The notes: a model not told the origin generated them from the sequence alone. Shown: positions 31,769-42,262, numbered from the stretch's first letter. The stretch is DNA of 64,000 nucleotides from Bacteroidia bacterium (GCA_018402155.1 JAGYJG010000001.1:1345001-1409000), one strand, 5' to 3'. A program made the numbers and translations.

Positions 31769-33874
31769 CTATGCTTTTGATGTTCCGTTTACTTTAGCTA
31801 TGATTTCTGATGCTTTATCCGAAGGAACCACATCATAGTTATTAAATTCCATTGTTGAGGTAGCTCTACCTGATGTTATTGTTCTCAAATCTGTCACATA
31901 TCCAAACATTGAAGACAAGGGGACCAATGCTTTAATAACTTGAGCACCACCCTTCTCAGACATGCCTTGCATTTGTCCTCGACGACGATTCAAATCACCA
32001 ATAACATCTCCCATATTTTCTTCTGGAGTAATTACCTCTAATTTCATAATAGGCTCTAAAATAACTGGGCCAGCCAATTTAGATGCTTCTTTAAATGCAA
32101 TTTTAGCCGCAAGCTCAAACGATAGGGAATCAGAGTCCACAGCGTGAAAAGATCCGTCAAATAAAGTTACTTTTAGGTTTTGAACTTCATAACCAGCCAA
32201 AGCACCGTTTTGCATTGCTGCGATAAATCCTTTTTCCACAGAAGGTATGAACTCTTTCGGGATAGCTCCACCTGCAATTTTATTCACAAATTCTAAGCCT
32301 TCCTTGCCCGCGTCACCAGGTTCTATAATAACCTGTATGTCAGCATATTTACCTTTACCCCCAGACTGCTTCTTAAACGTCTCTCTGTGAGTTACTGATT
32401 TGGTTATTGTTTCTTTGTACGCAACCTGAGGTTCTCCCTGATTAGCTTCAACACCAAATTCTCTTTTCAAACGGTCTACAATAATTTCTAGATGAAGTTC
32501 TCCCATACCAGAGATGATTGTTTGTCCAGTTTCATCATCTGACTTAACAACAAATGTAGGATCTTCCTCCGCTAATTTTGCTAAGGCCATTCCAAGTTTA
32601 TCTACGTCAGCCTGAGTTTTTGGTTCAATAGCTACACCGATTACTGGATCAGGAAAATCCATAGATTCCAAAATTATAGGGGCATTTTCAGCACATAGCG
32701 TGTCACCAGTTCTGATATCTTTAAAGCCAATGAGAGCCGCGATATCTCCAGCTTGGAGCTGAGGTATCTGATTCTGCTTATTGGCATGCATTTGAAATAT
32801 CCTTGAAATACGTTCTTTTTTCATAGTCCTTGTATTCAATACGTAAGAACCAGATTCCAGAACTCCACTGTAGGCTCTGGTAAAGCACAACCTACCTACA
32901 AATGGGTCAGTTGCTATTTTGAATGCCAAAGCAGCAAAAGGCTCTTCCGCACTTGGTTTTCTAAAAGAAGGCTCTTCTGTCTTTGGATTTATGCCCTCTA
33001 TGGCTTCAACATCCATTGGTGAAGGCAAAATTTCCATTACCATATCAAGCATAGCTTGTACACCTTTGTTTTTAAACGCAGAACCACACATCATTGGCAC
33101 TACTTTGCCAGATATTGTGGCAGCTCTTAAAGCATCTAGAATTTCTCTTTCTGTCAAAGATTCTGAATCCTCGAAATACTTTTCCATTAGCGTTTCGTCA
33201 AATTCAGCTACGGCCTCTAAAAGCTCCTCGCGTAATTGTCTTGCTTCATCTACTACGTCCGCTGGTATTTCAATTTCCTGAAAAGTCATCCCTTGGTCTT
33301 CATCATTCCAAGTAATACCTCTGAAATTAATTAGATCAACAACTCCTTGAAAACCATCTTCAGCACCAATATTCAGCTGGAGAGGAAGAGCGTGACTTCC
33401 AAGCATTTCTTTCACCTGCTTGCAAACATTTATGAAATCAGCTCCTTGACGATCCATTTTATTTACGAATCCGATTCTAGGTACATTGTAGTTATTTGCT
33501 AATCTCCAGTTAGTTTCAGATTGAGGCTCTACACCGTCTACTGCGCTAAAAAGAAACACTAACCCATCTAAAACTCTAAGTGACCGATTCACCTCTACAG
33601 TAAAATCAACGTGGCCTGGGGTGTCTATAATGTTTACGTGATACTGCTGCTCTCTGTACGTCCACTGTAATGTAGTAGCTGCAGAGGTAATTGTAATTCC
33701 TCTTTCTTGCTCTTGAGCCATCCAATCCATAGTTGCAGCACCATCGTGCACTTCACCTATCTTGTGGCTAACGCCACCATAGTACAGTATACGCTCAGTA
33801 GTTGTAGTCTTACCTGCATCAATATGCGCTGCTATACCAATATTTCGCGTATATTTTAAATCTCTTTTAGCCAT
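31769..33874 (-). CDS. fusA: Translation elongation factor G
   Basis: 701-residue GTPase that moves tRNAs and mRNA during translocation. G1 is [15 protein letters not shown] (about 16-30), G3 is DTPGHVDF and G4 is NKMD. All five EF-G domains fit in the length. It lies 6 nt after rpsG. Confidence 0.98.
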   Translation of the reverse strand: MAKRDLKYTRNIGIAAHIDAGKTTTTERILYYGGVSHKIGEVHDGAATMDWMAQEQERGITITSAATTLQWTYREQQYHVNIIDTPGHVDFTVEVNRSLRVLDGLVFLFSAVDGVEPQSETNWRLANNYNVPRIGFVNKMDRQGADFINVCKQVKEMLGSHALPLQLNIGAEDGFQGVVDLINFRGITWNDEDQGMTFQEIEIPADVVDEARQLREELLEAVAEFDETLMEKYFEDSESLTEREILDALRAATISGKVVPMMCGSAFKNKGVQAMLDMVMEILPSPMDVEAIEGINPKTEEPSFRKPSAEEPFAALAFKIATDPFVGRLCFTRAYSGVLESGSYVLNTRTMKKERISRIFQMHANKQNQIPQLQAGDIAALIGFKDIRTGDTLCAENAPIILESMDFPDPVIGVAIEPKTQADVDKLGMALAKLAEEDPTFVVKSDDETGQTIISGMGELHLEIIVDRLKREFGVEANQGEPQVAYKETITKSVTHRETFKKQSGGKGKYADIQVIIEPGDAGKEGLEFVNKIAGGAIPKEFIPSVEKGFIAAMQNGALAGYEVQNLKVTLFDGSFHAVDSDSLSFELAAKIAFKEASKLAGPVILEPIMKLEVITPEENMGDVIGDLNRRRGQMQGMSEKGGAQVIKALVPLSSMFGYVTDLRTITSGRATSTMEFNNYDVVPSDKASEIIAKVNGTSKA

Positions 33875-33880
33875 CTTTCC

Positions 33881-34351
33881 CTAAACTCTAAAATGTGAGA
33901 ACGCTTTGTTAGCGTCTGCCATTTTGTGTGTATCTTCTTTTTTCTTCACTGCTGCACCCTCTCCTTTTGATGCTGCCATTATTTCTCCAGCTAATTTATT
34001 AGCCATGGACTTTTCGTTTCTTTTACGAGAGTAACCAATCATCCATTTCACACCTAATGAAACTTTTAGATCAGGTTTTACCTCCATAGGTATCTGGAAA
34101 GTAGCTCCCCCTACTCTTCGGCTTTTCACCATTACTGATGGCATTACATTATTAAGTGCTTTTTTCCAAACCTCAATACCAGCTTCCTCTTCTATCTTAG
34201 CATCTACTATCTCTATTGCCTCATAAAAGATTTTTCGAGCTGTTTCTTTTTTACCAGCCAACATCATGTTGTTGATAAACTTAGAAACCAAGACGTCGTT
34301 ATATCTTGGATCTGGAACGATTTCTCGCTTCTTTGCTTTTGACTTTCTCAT
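33881..34351 (-). CDS. rpsG: 30S ribosomal protein S7
   Basis: 156 residues. Starts [19 protein letters not shown] and has [17 protein letters not shown]. It nucleates assembly of the 30S head. Its ATG overlaps the rpsL stop by one base (TAATG), so the two are translationally coupled. Confidence 0.98.
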   Translation of the reverse strand: MRKSKAKKREIVPDPRYNDVLVSKFINNMMLAGKKETARKIFYEAIEIVDAKIEEEAGIEVWKKALNNVMPSVMVKSRRVGGATFQIPMEVKPDLKVSLGVKWMIGYSRKRNEKSMANKLAGEIMAASKGEGAAVKKKEDTHKMADANKAFSHFRV

Positions 34352-34725
34352 TATTTTTTCGGTCTTTTAGCTCCGTATTTACTTCTTCTTTGTGTTCTGC
34401 CCTCAACTCCTGCAGTATCAAGTGCACCACGTACTATGTGGTATCGTACTCCTGGCAAATCTTTTACCCTACCACCTCTCACAAGCACAATACTGTGCTC
34501 TTGCAAGTTGTGACCCTCTCCTGGAATGTAGGCATTCACCTCATTTCCATTTGTGAGTCTTACCCTTGCGACCTTTCTCATAGCTGAGTTTGGCTTCTTT
34601 GGAGTAGTGGTATACACTCTTGTGCACACTCCTCTCCTTTGAGGGCAAGAGTCCAAAGCTCTCGACTTGCTTTTTTTGGTGAGCTCTTTTCTCCCCTTAC
34701 GTACTAGTTGCTGTATTGTAGGCAT
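34351..34725 (-). CDS. rpsL: 30S ribosomal protein S12
   Basis: 124 residues from the ATG complementary to 34723-34725 ([15 protein letters not shown]). The frame is open 11 codons further, but the -7 box at 34756-34763 places the transcript start after most of that stretch. The streptomycin region [12 protein letters not shown] has the wild-type lysines. First gene of the 17-kb ribosomal operon. Confidence 0.97.
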   Translation of the reverse strand: MPTIQQLVRKGRKELTKKSKSRALDSCPQRRGVCTRVYTTTPKKPNSAMRKVARVRLTNGNEVNAYIPGEGHNLQEHSIVLVRGGRVKDLPGVRYHIVRGALDTAGVEGRTQRRSKYGAKRPKK

Positions 34726-34755
34726 ATCTTTTCTTCCAATTTCTAAAAAGGTCTG

Positions 34756-34786
34756 CAAAAGTAATATTTAAATATGAGCGTGCAAG
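34756..34786 (-). promoter_or_regulatory. Main promoter of the ribosomal operon
   Basis: On the minus strand CTTG (34783-34786), a 19-nt spacer and TACTTTTG (34756-34763) fit the Bacteroidota consensus TTTG-N19-TAnnTTTG with one mismatch. The predicted start site leaves a leader of about 25 nt before rpsL. Confidence 0.75.
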
Positions 34787-35298
34787 GGGTTTAAATAAAA
34801 AAATAATAAAGTTATTTCAAAGGAGCTTTTTTGAATAACATTTTTGATGTTCATCTCACCTTCATAACTGGTAGATTATTTAATTGATAGTCTTTTCTAC
34901 TGTAATTTATTCTTTAATCCGCTGATTATAAGAACTACAAAATATTTGTGCTATTTCATTTTATTCTATAATTACTAATTTACCACACACCTTTCAATTC
35001 TAATTTCGCATTACTACACTAACTTACTAATAATTAAAAATGAACTCATTTCACTCTCCAAAATAACATACTCAAAACATCTCGATTCTTATGTTGGTTG
35101 GTTTTCTTGCGTATTTAGCTTTAGTGACAACTAGATCTTCAATTTAGCACTCCAGTAACAGTGGACCAATATATATATATACTTTTTTGATTTTAAAGGC
35201 CGAGCATACTTGGTAATTAGTATTATCATTTCATTTCTTGAGAAGCTATTTTGTCTTGTTCAATTATTTTGATTTTAATATTGTAAAGCAGATCTTAG
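34787..35298. other. AT-rich divergent intergenic region
   Basis: About 510 bp between the rpsL promoter and the next plus-strand gene. I see no ORF, tRNA or stable hairpin. Upstream enhancer (UP-like) A/T tracts are plausible but cannot be shown. Confidence 0.4.
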
Positions 35299-35306
35299 TA
35301 CATTTG
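35299..35306 (+). promoter_or_regulatory. -7 box of the FemAB-like gene
   Basis: TACATTTG fits TAnnTTTG and lies about 41 nt before the ATG at 35348. No good -33 box is seen at 19 nt. Confidence 0.4.
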
Positions 35307-35347
35307 CCTTCAAATTAAAACTTTTTTTGTTCGCACTTTTCAGTAGT

Positions 35348-36256
35348 ATGACGCCACAATTAATTTACACAAAACATGAGCATCTCAACTTCCATATGTG
35401 GGACCATATGGTAGAAAAGTCTCTTAGTGGCAATATATTTTGTTATTCTTGGTATCTCGACCACTTTTGCGACTGGGATGTGGTACTTTATGGAGATTAT
35501 GAAGGGGGGATTGCATTACCTAAGAAAAAAAGATATGGTATCTCAAAATTATACCAGCCTAATTTTGTGCAGCAATGCGTATGGATAGGTAAAAATCGAT
35601 TATCCAAAGAAGAAGAAATCAAATTATATAATTTATTACTATCACATTTTAGCCTTGTTCATTTCAATTGTGATATACCGCTTGGTAATCACCATCAGCG
35701 TATAAATCTGGTACTTCCTTTGGCCAACGCTTATCAGATTTTGAGGCTTAAATTTTCTAAAACAGTTAGAAAAAACATTCGTAAAGCAAGAACTGAATTG
35801 ACAGTATCACTATCTTCAGACATTGATACTGTAATTGATTTATACAAAAAGCAGTGGGGTAATCTCAACCCACAATTAACTAACATAGACTACAATCAGC
35901 TAAAATTACTGGCCAAAAAACGGCCTGAGAACATAGAGTGTTATATAGTGTGGTGCGCTAATGAGGCTATTGCTGGACTTGTGCTAGCCAAAGGTAAAAA
36001 CAGACTTCACTACATACTAGGAGCGAGTTCTGATCGAGGAAAGAAATTACGAGCGTTAACTTTGGGTCTAGATCATATTATTCGCAGTTATTCTTCATCT
36101 GCTTTTGTTTTTGACTTTGAGGGGTCATCTATTTTAAGTGTAAAATCATTTTATGAATCTTTTGGCGCTCATAATGAGCCTTTTTATGAGATTTCATTTG
36201 GAAAGGGTTTACCAAATTTATTTCAAAGCGTTTATAGGAGTTTTGCCAAATCGTAG
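35348..36256 (+). CDS. FemAB/GNAT-like acyltransferase, unknown substrate
   Basis: 302 residues from the ATG (MTPQLIYTKHEHLNF); an in-frame TTG at 35327 is a weaker alternative. The central part KFSKTVRKNIRKARTEL followed by a helix DTVIDLYKKQWGNL, and AIAGLVLAKGKNRLHYILGASS, are typical of FemAB-like GNAT proteins that transfer acyl or aminoacyl groups. The substrate is unknown. It converges with bshB1 and the two 3' ends overlap by 25 nt. Confidence 0.65.
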   Translation: MTPQLIYTKHEHLNFHMWDHMVEKSLSGNIFCYSWYLDHFCDWDVVLYGDYEGGIALPKKKRYGISKLYQPNFVQQCVWIGKNRLSKEEEIKLYNLLLSHFSLVHFNCDIPLGNHHQRINLVLPLANAYQILRLKFSKTVRKNIRKARTELTVSLSSDIDTVIDLYKKQWGNLNPQLTNIDYNQLKLLAKKRPENIECYIVWCANEAIAGLVLAKGKNRLHYILGASSDRGKKLRALTLGLDHIIRSYSSSAFVFDFEGSSILSVKSFYESFGAHNEPFYEISFGKGLPNLFQSVYRSFAKS

Positions 36257-36945
36257 AAGACAGGAGTATCAGAGGTAAATCCTTCGCCAAATTCAACGTC
36301 TATTTTTTCACCCATTTCTCTTGCTCGAGCTTCCAAGAATTTTAAAAATCGGGGTGAGCTGATAGGAGTTTCTTCTCCACTATTAGCGGGATTATAAAAT
36401 TGGGTTTTGTAGGCCAAAACGCTTTTCATTTTTGTTTCTTGATAGGGAGATATATCAATTACAAAGTGAGGTTCGATATAGTGGTGTTGTATATAGTTAA
36501 ACAAGTATTTGGGTCGGTAAGCTATTTGTGGGGTTCCATCATACATTGTTTCTATTTTTTTTAATCCACTCAAAAAGAAAGCTTCTTTCACCAATTGAGC
36601 TGCCCTAGGGTGATCAATGTGCCTATCTTGTTTAGCATTGGCAAGTACAAGAGTTGGGCTATACTTGCGTAACATTTCTACAACGCGCAATTGATTGGCC
36701 AAGGTCAATTGAAAGGTACTATCACCCAAGTCTAGATTTTCCCTTATGGAGATACCCAGAATAGATGAAGCGTCTTCAGCCTCTTGCCTTCTGGTGTGTT
36801 CATCACCTCGGGTTCCCATTTCCCCTTTAGTGAGATCCACAATCCCTACGGTTTTGCCTTGTGCTAAAAGTTTTAAAATAGTACCTGCACAAGCTAGTTC
36901 TATATCATCTGGGTGAGCGGCGAATGCCAATACATCTAATTTCAT
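36232..36945 (-). CDS. bshB1: Bacillithiol biosynthesis deacetylase BshB1
   Basis: Zinc-dependent deacetylase that turns GlcNAc-malate into GlcN-malate, the second step of bacillithiol synthesis. 237 residues of the PIG-L/LmbE family. Zinc ligands are H11 and D14 (AAHPDD) and H112 (RHIDHPRA). TKGEMGTRG and the C-terminal YKTQFYN...SSPRFLKFLEARAR match BshB1. A -7 box TAATTTTG lies at 36960-36967, about 15 nt upstream. Confidence 0.9.
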   Translation of the reverse strand: MKLDVLAFAAHPDDIELACAGTILKLLAQGKTVGIVDLTKGEMGTRGDEHTRRQEAEDASSILGISIRENLDLGDSTFQLTLANQLRVVEMLRKYSPTLVLANAKQDRHIDHPRAAQLVKEAFFLSGLKKIETMYDGTPQIAYRPKYLFNYIQHHYIEPHFVIDISPYQETKMKSVLAYKTQFYNPANSGEETPISSPRFLKFLEARAREMGEKIDVEFGEGFTSDTPVFYDLAKLL

Positions 36946-36967
36946 TTACTTTTACAATCCAAAATTA

Positions 36968-37543
36968 CTACTCTAGTTTTGCGTTTTTTATGATATATTC
37001 AATTTGATAATCCTGGATGGGATCATATTTGATGTCAATGTTGGCACTATACATCTTAGCCCACATACCGTAGAAAAAAGTACTGGCACTTCCCCTGTAT
37101 TTCTTCAATATTTCGAAGGTTGTATTACCAGTTTCTCGGTGTATCAATTTTATCAGAAGTTTCCCTTGTGAGATACTGAGTTCTTTTAGCTGAGAAATAA
37201 ACTCATCTTTAATAGCACTTTCTGTAGCTTTTATATACTTTTTTTGTGCTCGCTTACTATATAGTTGGTTCAAGTTATCGTCCATCATTTGCAACCTAAA
37301 CGCGGCTAGTTTTGCATAAGGCATAACTTTCTTTACGTTTCTAACCAGTTTCAAGTAGTCTTCTTTCTCTTTATTGGTATTAAATTCTTTTAGAATAAAT
37401 TCATCAAACGAGTAGACATAAAATGTATCTCCGTCCATAAACATTTTTCGCATCATAACGGCAGAGTCAGCACTAGCAAGCTGTGCACTACTAAACACTG
37501 ACAACAGCATAAATCCGCAAAGTGTAATTATTTTCTGAAACAT
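36968..37543 (-). CDS. DUF4294 family secreted protein
   Basis: 191 residues from the ATG complementary to 37541-37543 (MFQKIITLCGFMLLSVFSSAQ, a signal peptide). A TTG nine bases earlier lies inside the -7 box and is unlikely. KLAAFRLQMMDDNL, LSISQGKLLIKLIHRETGNT and the following YDPIQDYQIE match the Bacteroidota DUF4294 family as I remember it. Function unknown. It sits between recO and bshB1. Confidence 0.75.
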   Translation of the reverse strand: MFQKIITLCGFMLLSVFSSAQLASADSAVMMRKMFMDGDTFYVYSFDEFILKEFNTNKEKEDYLKLVRNVKKVMPYAKLAAFRLQMMDDNLNQLYSKRAQKKYIKATESAIKDEFISQLKELSISQGKLLIKLIHRETGNTTFEILKKYRGSASTFFYGMWAKMYSANIDIKYDPIQDYQIEYIIKNAKLE

Positions 37544-37549
37544 TCTGTA

Positions 37550-37557
37550 CAAAGGTA
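37550..37557 (-). promoter_or_regulatory. -7 box of the DUF4294 gene
   Basis: TACCTTTG on the minus strand, ending 6 nt before the chosen ATG. It decides the start codon, since the longer frame would begin inside the promoter. Confidence 0.5.
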
Positions 37558-37573
37558 TTGAAACTACAAGGCA

Positions 37574-38278
37574 CTATGCAAGCAAGTCTGAAAGAATATC
37601 TACAGATTTTATTTCCTTGTTTTTCATTACATGATATTGAAAATAGCGTATTAGTTGTTTCAACACACTTTTTCTAATAGATGTACTTCCACCAGTTGTG
37701 CTAGTTGTAAGCATAAGGTGAGCCACCAATTCGGATTCTTCATTGCTCAAGGTATCTGTGCCCATCTGATGCACAAATACACCTTCCTGAATACTGAGGT
37801 ATGGCGTTTTTGTACTGTACAAACCTTGCGGCTGTACCCCCAGATATGTGGTAAGTTTCAAGAGAAATCTGAGTGGCAGAAATGATAGAGATTCAGTAGT
37901 CTCGAGTTGCAGTATTTGCTCTTCTAAAAAGTCAAACAAATCCTCCTCGCACAATTCTTCTGTAATACAATGATTGAGTACTTCTATATAAAAAATAGCG
38001 ATAGACTTACGCATCATATCACTATGTATGTTGACCAATAGTGGGGTATTTTTAAGTTCTTTGACTCGACCTATCGATCTAGCTGTTTTCTCATAAACAT
38101 CCATTTCTACTAGTGACAATGGCTGAATCATACTAGGGCGTACGGAGGACTTACCCTTACGTATACTTTGCAAGATATAGGAACGTACACCAAACTCTCG
38201 GGTGTACATTTTACTGATAATACTACTTTCGCTATAGTTTGTATTTTTTAGAATAATGGCTTTCGTCTTGGCTATCAT
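37574..38278 (-). CDS. recO: DNA repair protein RecO
   Basis: Recombination mediator that loads RecA with RecR on SSB-coated DNA. 234 residues, OB-fold N-terminus (MIAKTKAIILKNTNYSESSI, YTREFGVRSYILQSIRKGKS). The zinc-finger cysteines of some RecO proteins are missing. Its ATG overlaps the porZ stop (ATGA), so the two are translationally coupled. Confidence 0.92.
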   Translation of the reverse strand: MIAKTKAIILKNTNYSESSIISKMYTREFGVRSYILQSIRKGKSSVRPSMIQPLSLVEMDVYEKTARSIGRVKELKNTPLLVNIHSDMMRKSIAIFYIEVLNHCITEELCEEDLFDFLEEQILQLETTESLSFLPLRFLLKLTTYLGVQPQGLYSTKTPYLSIQEGVFVHQMGTDTLSNEESELVAHLMLTTSTTGGSTSIRKSVLKQLIRYFQYHVMKNKEIKSVDILSDLLA

Positions 38279-40509
38279 CTTACTATGAGTAGCTTGGTAA
38301 CTAACGTATCGTCACTTTCTTTATTTGCCGTAAAAATAAGATAAACACCAGTTTGCGGTAGCTCTCCATTAAAGTTTCGTCCATCCCAAACGGCAGTACC
38401 ACCGTTTGATATTAGTTCATATACTACGCGTCCTGCTATATCCACTATTTTCACAGTGGCGTCCTGTGGCAAGCCAGAAATAGTAATGGGTCCTTCATAC
38501 CCTTTGTCTACCGGGTTTGGGAAAACCAGCGTATTTCTATGTACTTGTGTAGCCTCTGTAGCATCGCTTCTGAAGGAGGCTATACCGGCGTTAGTGCCAA
38601 AAAAAACTTCACCGGTATTAGGTATTACTCCAACACAATTTACTGCATTCTCTGGAAGTGGTGAGTTTGCACTTGTTATGTGGTTTAACACTGCTTGGCC
38701 GTCTTCTTTTACCAGCCAAGCTCCGTTGTTGGTCGCTATCCATTTTCTATTGCCCCCATCTATTTCAATGTCATTTACTACCTCGTTGCCCAAGAGATAT
38801 CCAATATCATTTCCATCATCAATTATAATTTGCTGAGCGTCTCCTAGCTTTGTTCTTTCAAAAACCCGATTTGGATTATAAACTACTGCTATTCCGGATT
38901 CTGTACCTAGCCATATTTCACCACTTTTGTCTACGGCCAAGGCTTTCACATTATTGCTAGGCAAACCACCTCTGCCTTCGTTGGTATTGAGCAATATTGA
39001 TTGTAGTTTATCATCTTTCTCCCTAAAAACAAGTAGTCCAACACTACTATTTCTTGGCACTAGTGCCCATACTTGATCGTAGTCATCTACCACCATTTCT
39101 CCCAATCTTTTTACCCCTACCTCAAAATCCTCCCACGTACCATTTGGTCTGCGCACTACCAGCGGCCTGTCTGTATCATAGTTAGACACCCAAAGATTTC
39201 CTTTGCTATCTTTCACGGTACCCAAAGCCACTGTTCTGCCTGTCACTGCTTCTTTCAATGTACTATTTATATTTGTGTATCTTGTCTTTGTTTTTCCATT
39301 TTCTAGCTGCAAAAGCCCTGAGCCAAAGCTACCTGCATATACTTCGTTTTGATATGCGTACAAGCTTGTAAAATCTATCATTCCTGCTACGCCAGTGTCT
39401 GTTAGTTTTAAATTATCCCACCGTCCATCTTCGTACGTGTATATACCAGTGCTAATGTAAGAGGGTGAAAAGGCAGATGTATGTCCACCTGAGGTTACCC
39501 ACATTTTATTGCCGCTACCTACCATATCAAAACTAGTAGATCCGTAAGGACCTTGTAAGGGTACGTAGCCATAATTATTGGCGGGGTCTTTTTTTATCAA
39601 TCCGGTATAAAATCCTCCAAACCATAAATTGTCTTGACGATCGTAAATCGCTTTTTTGCTAGCAGGCTCTCCTATAGCCTTTTGCCCATTATCATCTATC
39701 AGTAATATACCATTGCGTCTACAAACTAGTAGTCTCCCTTTAGAACTTGAAATGCTTCTGTAATCATCACCCGATTCTAGGATGGAATATGATCCATCAA
39801 AATACTGCACCAATTGATTGCCACTAGTAAAATACATAGTCCCTTTATGACTAGTAAGATTTGTGGCAGAATCAAAGGCTTCCAATGTTTGCCAACTTGC
39901 AAAATTTTTAAGATTAACATTGGGATTATTTGCCGGGGCTTTTTTTATACCTTCTGTAGTACCTATGAACAAGCTATCATTGTGCAATGCTAGTGAGTAG
40001 ACAGGCAAGCTGACCCCTTGGTCTCCGAGATTTTGATAATCGTCTACTACTTCCTCTTTGGCTAGGTCTAAAACCACTATACCAAATGAAGTAGCAAAAT
40101 AAGCAATATCGCCATAAATTTTAATTTCGTAAATATCTTTTAACCCTACTACGTTTGCACGTTTTATTGCGGGTATATTAATAATATCATCATTTTTTAT
40201 CAGGTCTACATCACCACTTTTGTATGCCAAGACTAGTGTATTATTTTCTGGTGAAAAACCTATATTAGTCACAGCAGTTTCTGTTAACCCGTCAACTTTA
40301 GATAAAAAAGTAATTTCTCCACTAGCCAAAGAAAATGTATAGATGCCCACATCTGACAGGACTACCAGTTTATCTCCAAGGTCTAAAATATCATTCACAC
40401 TATTGTACGGTAGGTGCATACGCCAAGAGTAAGTGGACGTATTATTCTGAGCAAAGCTGACTAAAGATAGTCCACTGAGTATGACTAAAATCAAAAAATA
40501 TTTTCTCAT
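38275..40509 (-). CDS. porZ: PorZ-like type IX secretion protein
   Basis: 744-residue surface protein. Signal peptide (1-20), then two beta-propellers made of repeats such as LVVLSDVGIYTFS, YFATSFGIVVLDL, GEIWLGTESGIAVVYNP and KWIATNNGAW, and a C-terminal T9SS sorting domain (VFPNPVDKGYEGPITISG, ending VTKLLIVR). In Porphyromonas gingivalis PorZ belongs to the attachment complex that processes and anchors T9SS cargo. The N-terminal pattern fits PorZ well, and the coupling with recO fits my memory of other Bacteroidota. It probably handles the many cargo proteins of this genome. Confidence 0.82.
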   Translation of the reverse strand: MRKYFLILVILSGLSLVSFAQNNTSTYSWRMHLPYNSVNDILDLGDKLVVLSDVGIYTFSLASGEITFLSKVDGLTETAVTNIGFSPENNTLVLAYKSGDVDLIKNDDIINIPAIKRANVVGLKDIYEIKIYGDIAYFATSFGIVVLDLAKEEVVDDYQNLGDQGVSLPVYSLALHNDSLFIGTTEGIKKAPANNPNVNLKNFASWQTLEAFDSATNLTSHKGTMYFTSGNQLVQYFDGSYSILESGDDYRSISSSKGRLLVCRRNGILLIDDNGQKAIGEPASKKAIYDRQDNLWFGGFYTGLIKKDPANNYGYVPLQGPYGSTSFDMVGSGNKMWVTSGGHTSAFSPSYISTGIYTYEDGRWDNLKLTDTGVAGMIDFTSLYAYQNEVYAGSFGSGLLQLENGKTKTRYTNINSTLKEAVTGRTVALGTVKDSKGNLWVSNYDTDRPLVVRRPNGTWEDFEVGVKRLGEMVVDDYDQVWALVPRNSSVGLLVFREKDDKLQSILLNTNEGRGGLPSNNVKALAVDKSGEIWLGTESGIAVVYNPNRVFERTKLGDAQQIIIDDGNDIGYLLGNEVVNDIEIDGGNRKWIATNNGAWLVKEDGQAVLNHITSANSPLPENAVNCVGVIPNTGEVFFGTNAGIASFRSDATEATQVHRNTLVFPNPVDKGYEGPITISGLPQDATVKIVDIAGRVVYELISNGGTAVWDGRNFNGELPQTGVYLIFTANKESDDTLVTKLLIVR

Positions 40510-40519
40510 AAAGTAATAG

Positions 40520-40527
40520 CAAAACTA
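40520..40527 (-). promoter_or_regulatory. -7 box of porZ
   Basis: TAGTTTTG on the minus strand fits TAnnTTTG and lies 10 nt before the porZ ATG. No clear -33 box. Confidence 0.45.
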
Positions 40528-40600
40528 ACGATAGTCTAGTATGTTTTGGTATACAATGAAGTATTTTAACCAATAAATGAGGATACTCGTAAAGTAAAAT

Positions 40601-40608
40601 TAATTTTG
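40601..40608 (+). promoter_or_regulatory. -7 box of lipA
   Basis: TAATTTTG fits TAnnTTTG and ends 8 nt before the lipA ATG, so the leader would be only a few nucleotides long. Confidence 0.5.
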
Positions 40609-40616
40609 TACGAAGA

Positions 40617-41501
40617 ATGGCAAATAAAATAGAAAACAAACCACTGGTAAAGATAAAACAAACAAAAAGGGTAAAACCGGACTGGCTAAAAACCCAAATA
40701 CCTGGCGATGGAAAGTATGCTGAAATGCTGAAACTCGTAAAAGACAATAAGCTGCACACGATATGCGAAAGTGGTAAATGTCCAAACATAGGAGAATGCT
40801 GGGGTGCAGGCACCGCTACATTTATGATAGGTGGAAACACATGTACTAGAAGTTGTCAGTTTTGCAATGTAGCAACAGGACGAGGAGATGTATTAGACCC
40901 ACTAGAGCCATTTAAAATTGCTCAATCTATAAATATAATGGGAATAAAACACGCAGTAATAACTAGTGTAGATAGAGATGACTTGCCCGATGGAGGAAGT
41001 GAACATTGGGCGAAAACGGTAAAAACTGTGCGCGAATTTAATCCTGATACCACCTTAGAAACGCTTATTCCTGATTTTCAAGGAAAGCATGAGCAGCTAG
41101 ACAAGGTAATTGAAGTACACCCCGAGATAGTGTCTCACAACATAGAAACGGTAGAGCGCCTATCTAGAGAAGTAAGGGTGCAGGCCAGTTATAGCAGATC
41201 TATGGAGGTTCTTGCATACCTCAAAAAGGCCGGCATGAAAACAAAAAGTGGGATAATGTGCGGAATGGGAGAAACCCAAGATGAGGTAGTGCAAACACTG
41301 ACAGATCTTAGATCTGTAGGGGTATCTATTGTAACTTTGGGGCAGTATATGCAACCTACGGCTCGCCATCTCACTGTGGCAGAATATGTGCATCCAGATA
41401 CCTTTGATTTTTACAAGAAAAAAGGGGAAGAACTGGGGTTCTCGTACATTGAAAGCGGCCCATTGGTGCGCTCAAGCTACCATGCTGAAAAGCATTTGTA
41501 A
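40617..41501 (+). CDS. lipA: Lipoyl synthase
   Basis: Radical-SAM enzyme that inserts two sulfurs into protein-bound octanoyl groups. 294 residues. The auxiliary cluster is C50, C55, C61 (CESGKCPNIGEC) and the radical-SAM cluster C76, C80, C83 (CTRSCQFC). The C-terminal GPLVRSSYHAEKH carries the serine ligand. It is followed by a methyltransferase after 2 nt. Confidence 0.97.
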   Translation: MANKIENKPLVKIKQTKRVKPDWLKTQIPGDGKYAEMLKLVKDNKLHTICESGKCPNIGECWGAGTATFMIGGNTCTRSCQFCNVATGRGDVLDPLEPFKIAQSINIMGIKHAVITSVDRDDLPDGGSEHWAKTVKTVREFNPDTTLETLIPDFQGKHEQLDKVIEVHPEIVSHNIETVERLSREVRVQASYSRSMEVLAYLKKAGMKTKSGIMCGMGETQDEVVQTLTDLRSVGVSIVTLGQYMQPTARHLTVAEYVHPDTFDFYKKKGEELGFSYIESGPLVRSSYHAEKHL

Positions 41502-41503
41502 AA

Positions 41504-42262
41504 ATGGATCCAAAGTTTTATAAAGAATATTACGAACTAGAGCGCAGCCATTGGTGGTTTACCGCTCGGCTAAAAATATTGGAAGCTCAGGTAATACGAC
41601 TGGCCAAAGAACGACCAAATAGGCCATTACGGATACTGAATGCTGGTGTTGCAACTGGTGCTACTAGCGAAATGCTTCAGCACTATGGTGAGGTTATTTC
41701 GCTAGAGTATGACAAAGATTGTTGCGCTTTTTTAGAAGAAAAAACAGCATTAAGGCCTGTGCAAGCTAGCCTTACAGAATTACCCTTTGCCGATAGTTCC
41801 TTTGATTTGGTATGTGCTTTTGACGTAATAGAACACATAGATGATGATGCACTAGCCTGCCGTGAAATGGCTCGTGTGCTGACCACCGATGGCACTTACT
41901 TTATCACTGTGCCTGCGTTTGGTTTTTTGTGGAGCAATCACGATGTTATCAATCATCATTTTAGAAGGTATACCCGCAAAACACTGACAGAAACCCTAAA
42001 CAAGGGAAATCTGAGCCAAAACTATACCTCATACTTCAATTTCTTATTATTTTTTCCCATTGCTAGTTTGCGATTATTGCAACGAATTATTCCAAAAGCT
42101 AAAACAACCCAGACCTCGGGATCTGACAATGAAATTTTTCAATCTAGTAATTTAATCAATAAACTACTGTACGGCATATTCATAGCCGAAAAGCCTTGGT
42201 TACAGCGCAAAAAAAATCTACCCTTCGGTATTTCTCTACTCAGCATAGGCACCAAAAAATGA
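41504..42262 (+). CDS. Class I SAM-dependent methyltransferase
   Basis: 252 residues. The SAM-binding motif is ILNAGVATGATSEML (about 44-58) and the acceptor region is FDLVCAFDVIEHIDDD (about 101-116). The start YKEYYELERSHWWFTAR is shared by methyltransferases near cell-surface glycan or lipid genes. The substrate is unknown. It is translationally coupled (ATGA) to the YfhO-like membrane protein, which suggests a joint role in envelope glycan or lipid modification. Confidence 0.82.
   Translation: MDPKFYKEYYELERSHWWFTARLKILEAQVIRLAKERPNRPLRILNAGVATGATSEMLQHYGEVISLEYDKDCCAFLEEKTALRPVQASLTELPFADSSFDLVCAFDVIEHIDDDALACREMARVLTTDGTYFITVPAFGFLWSNHDVINHHFRRYTRKTLTETLNKGNLSQNYTSYFNFLLFFPIASLRLLQRIIPKAKTTQTSGSDNEIFQSSNLINKLLYGIFIAEKPWLQRKKNLPFGISLLSIGTKK

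Noticed and set aside
40442-40840. Minus-strand frame of 132 codons over the lipA start
   Set aside because: It overlaps lipA and the porZ start region completely, and its sequence is a Phe/Leu/Ser-rich translation typical of antisense.
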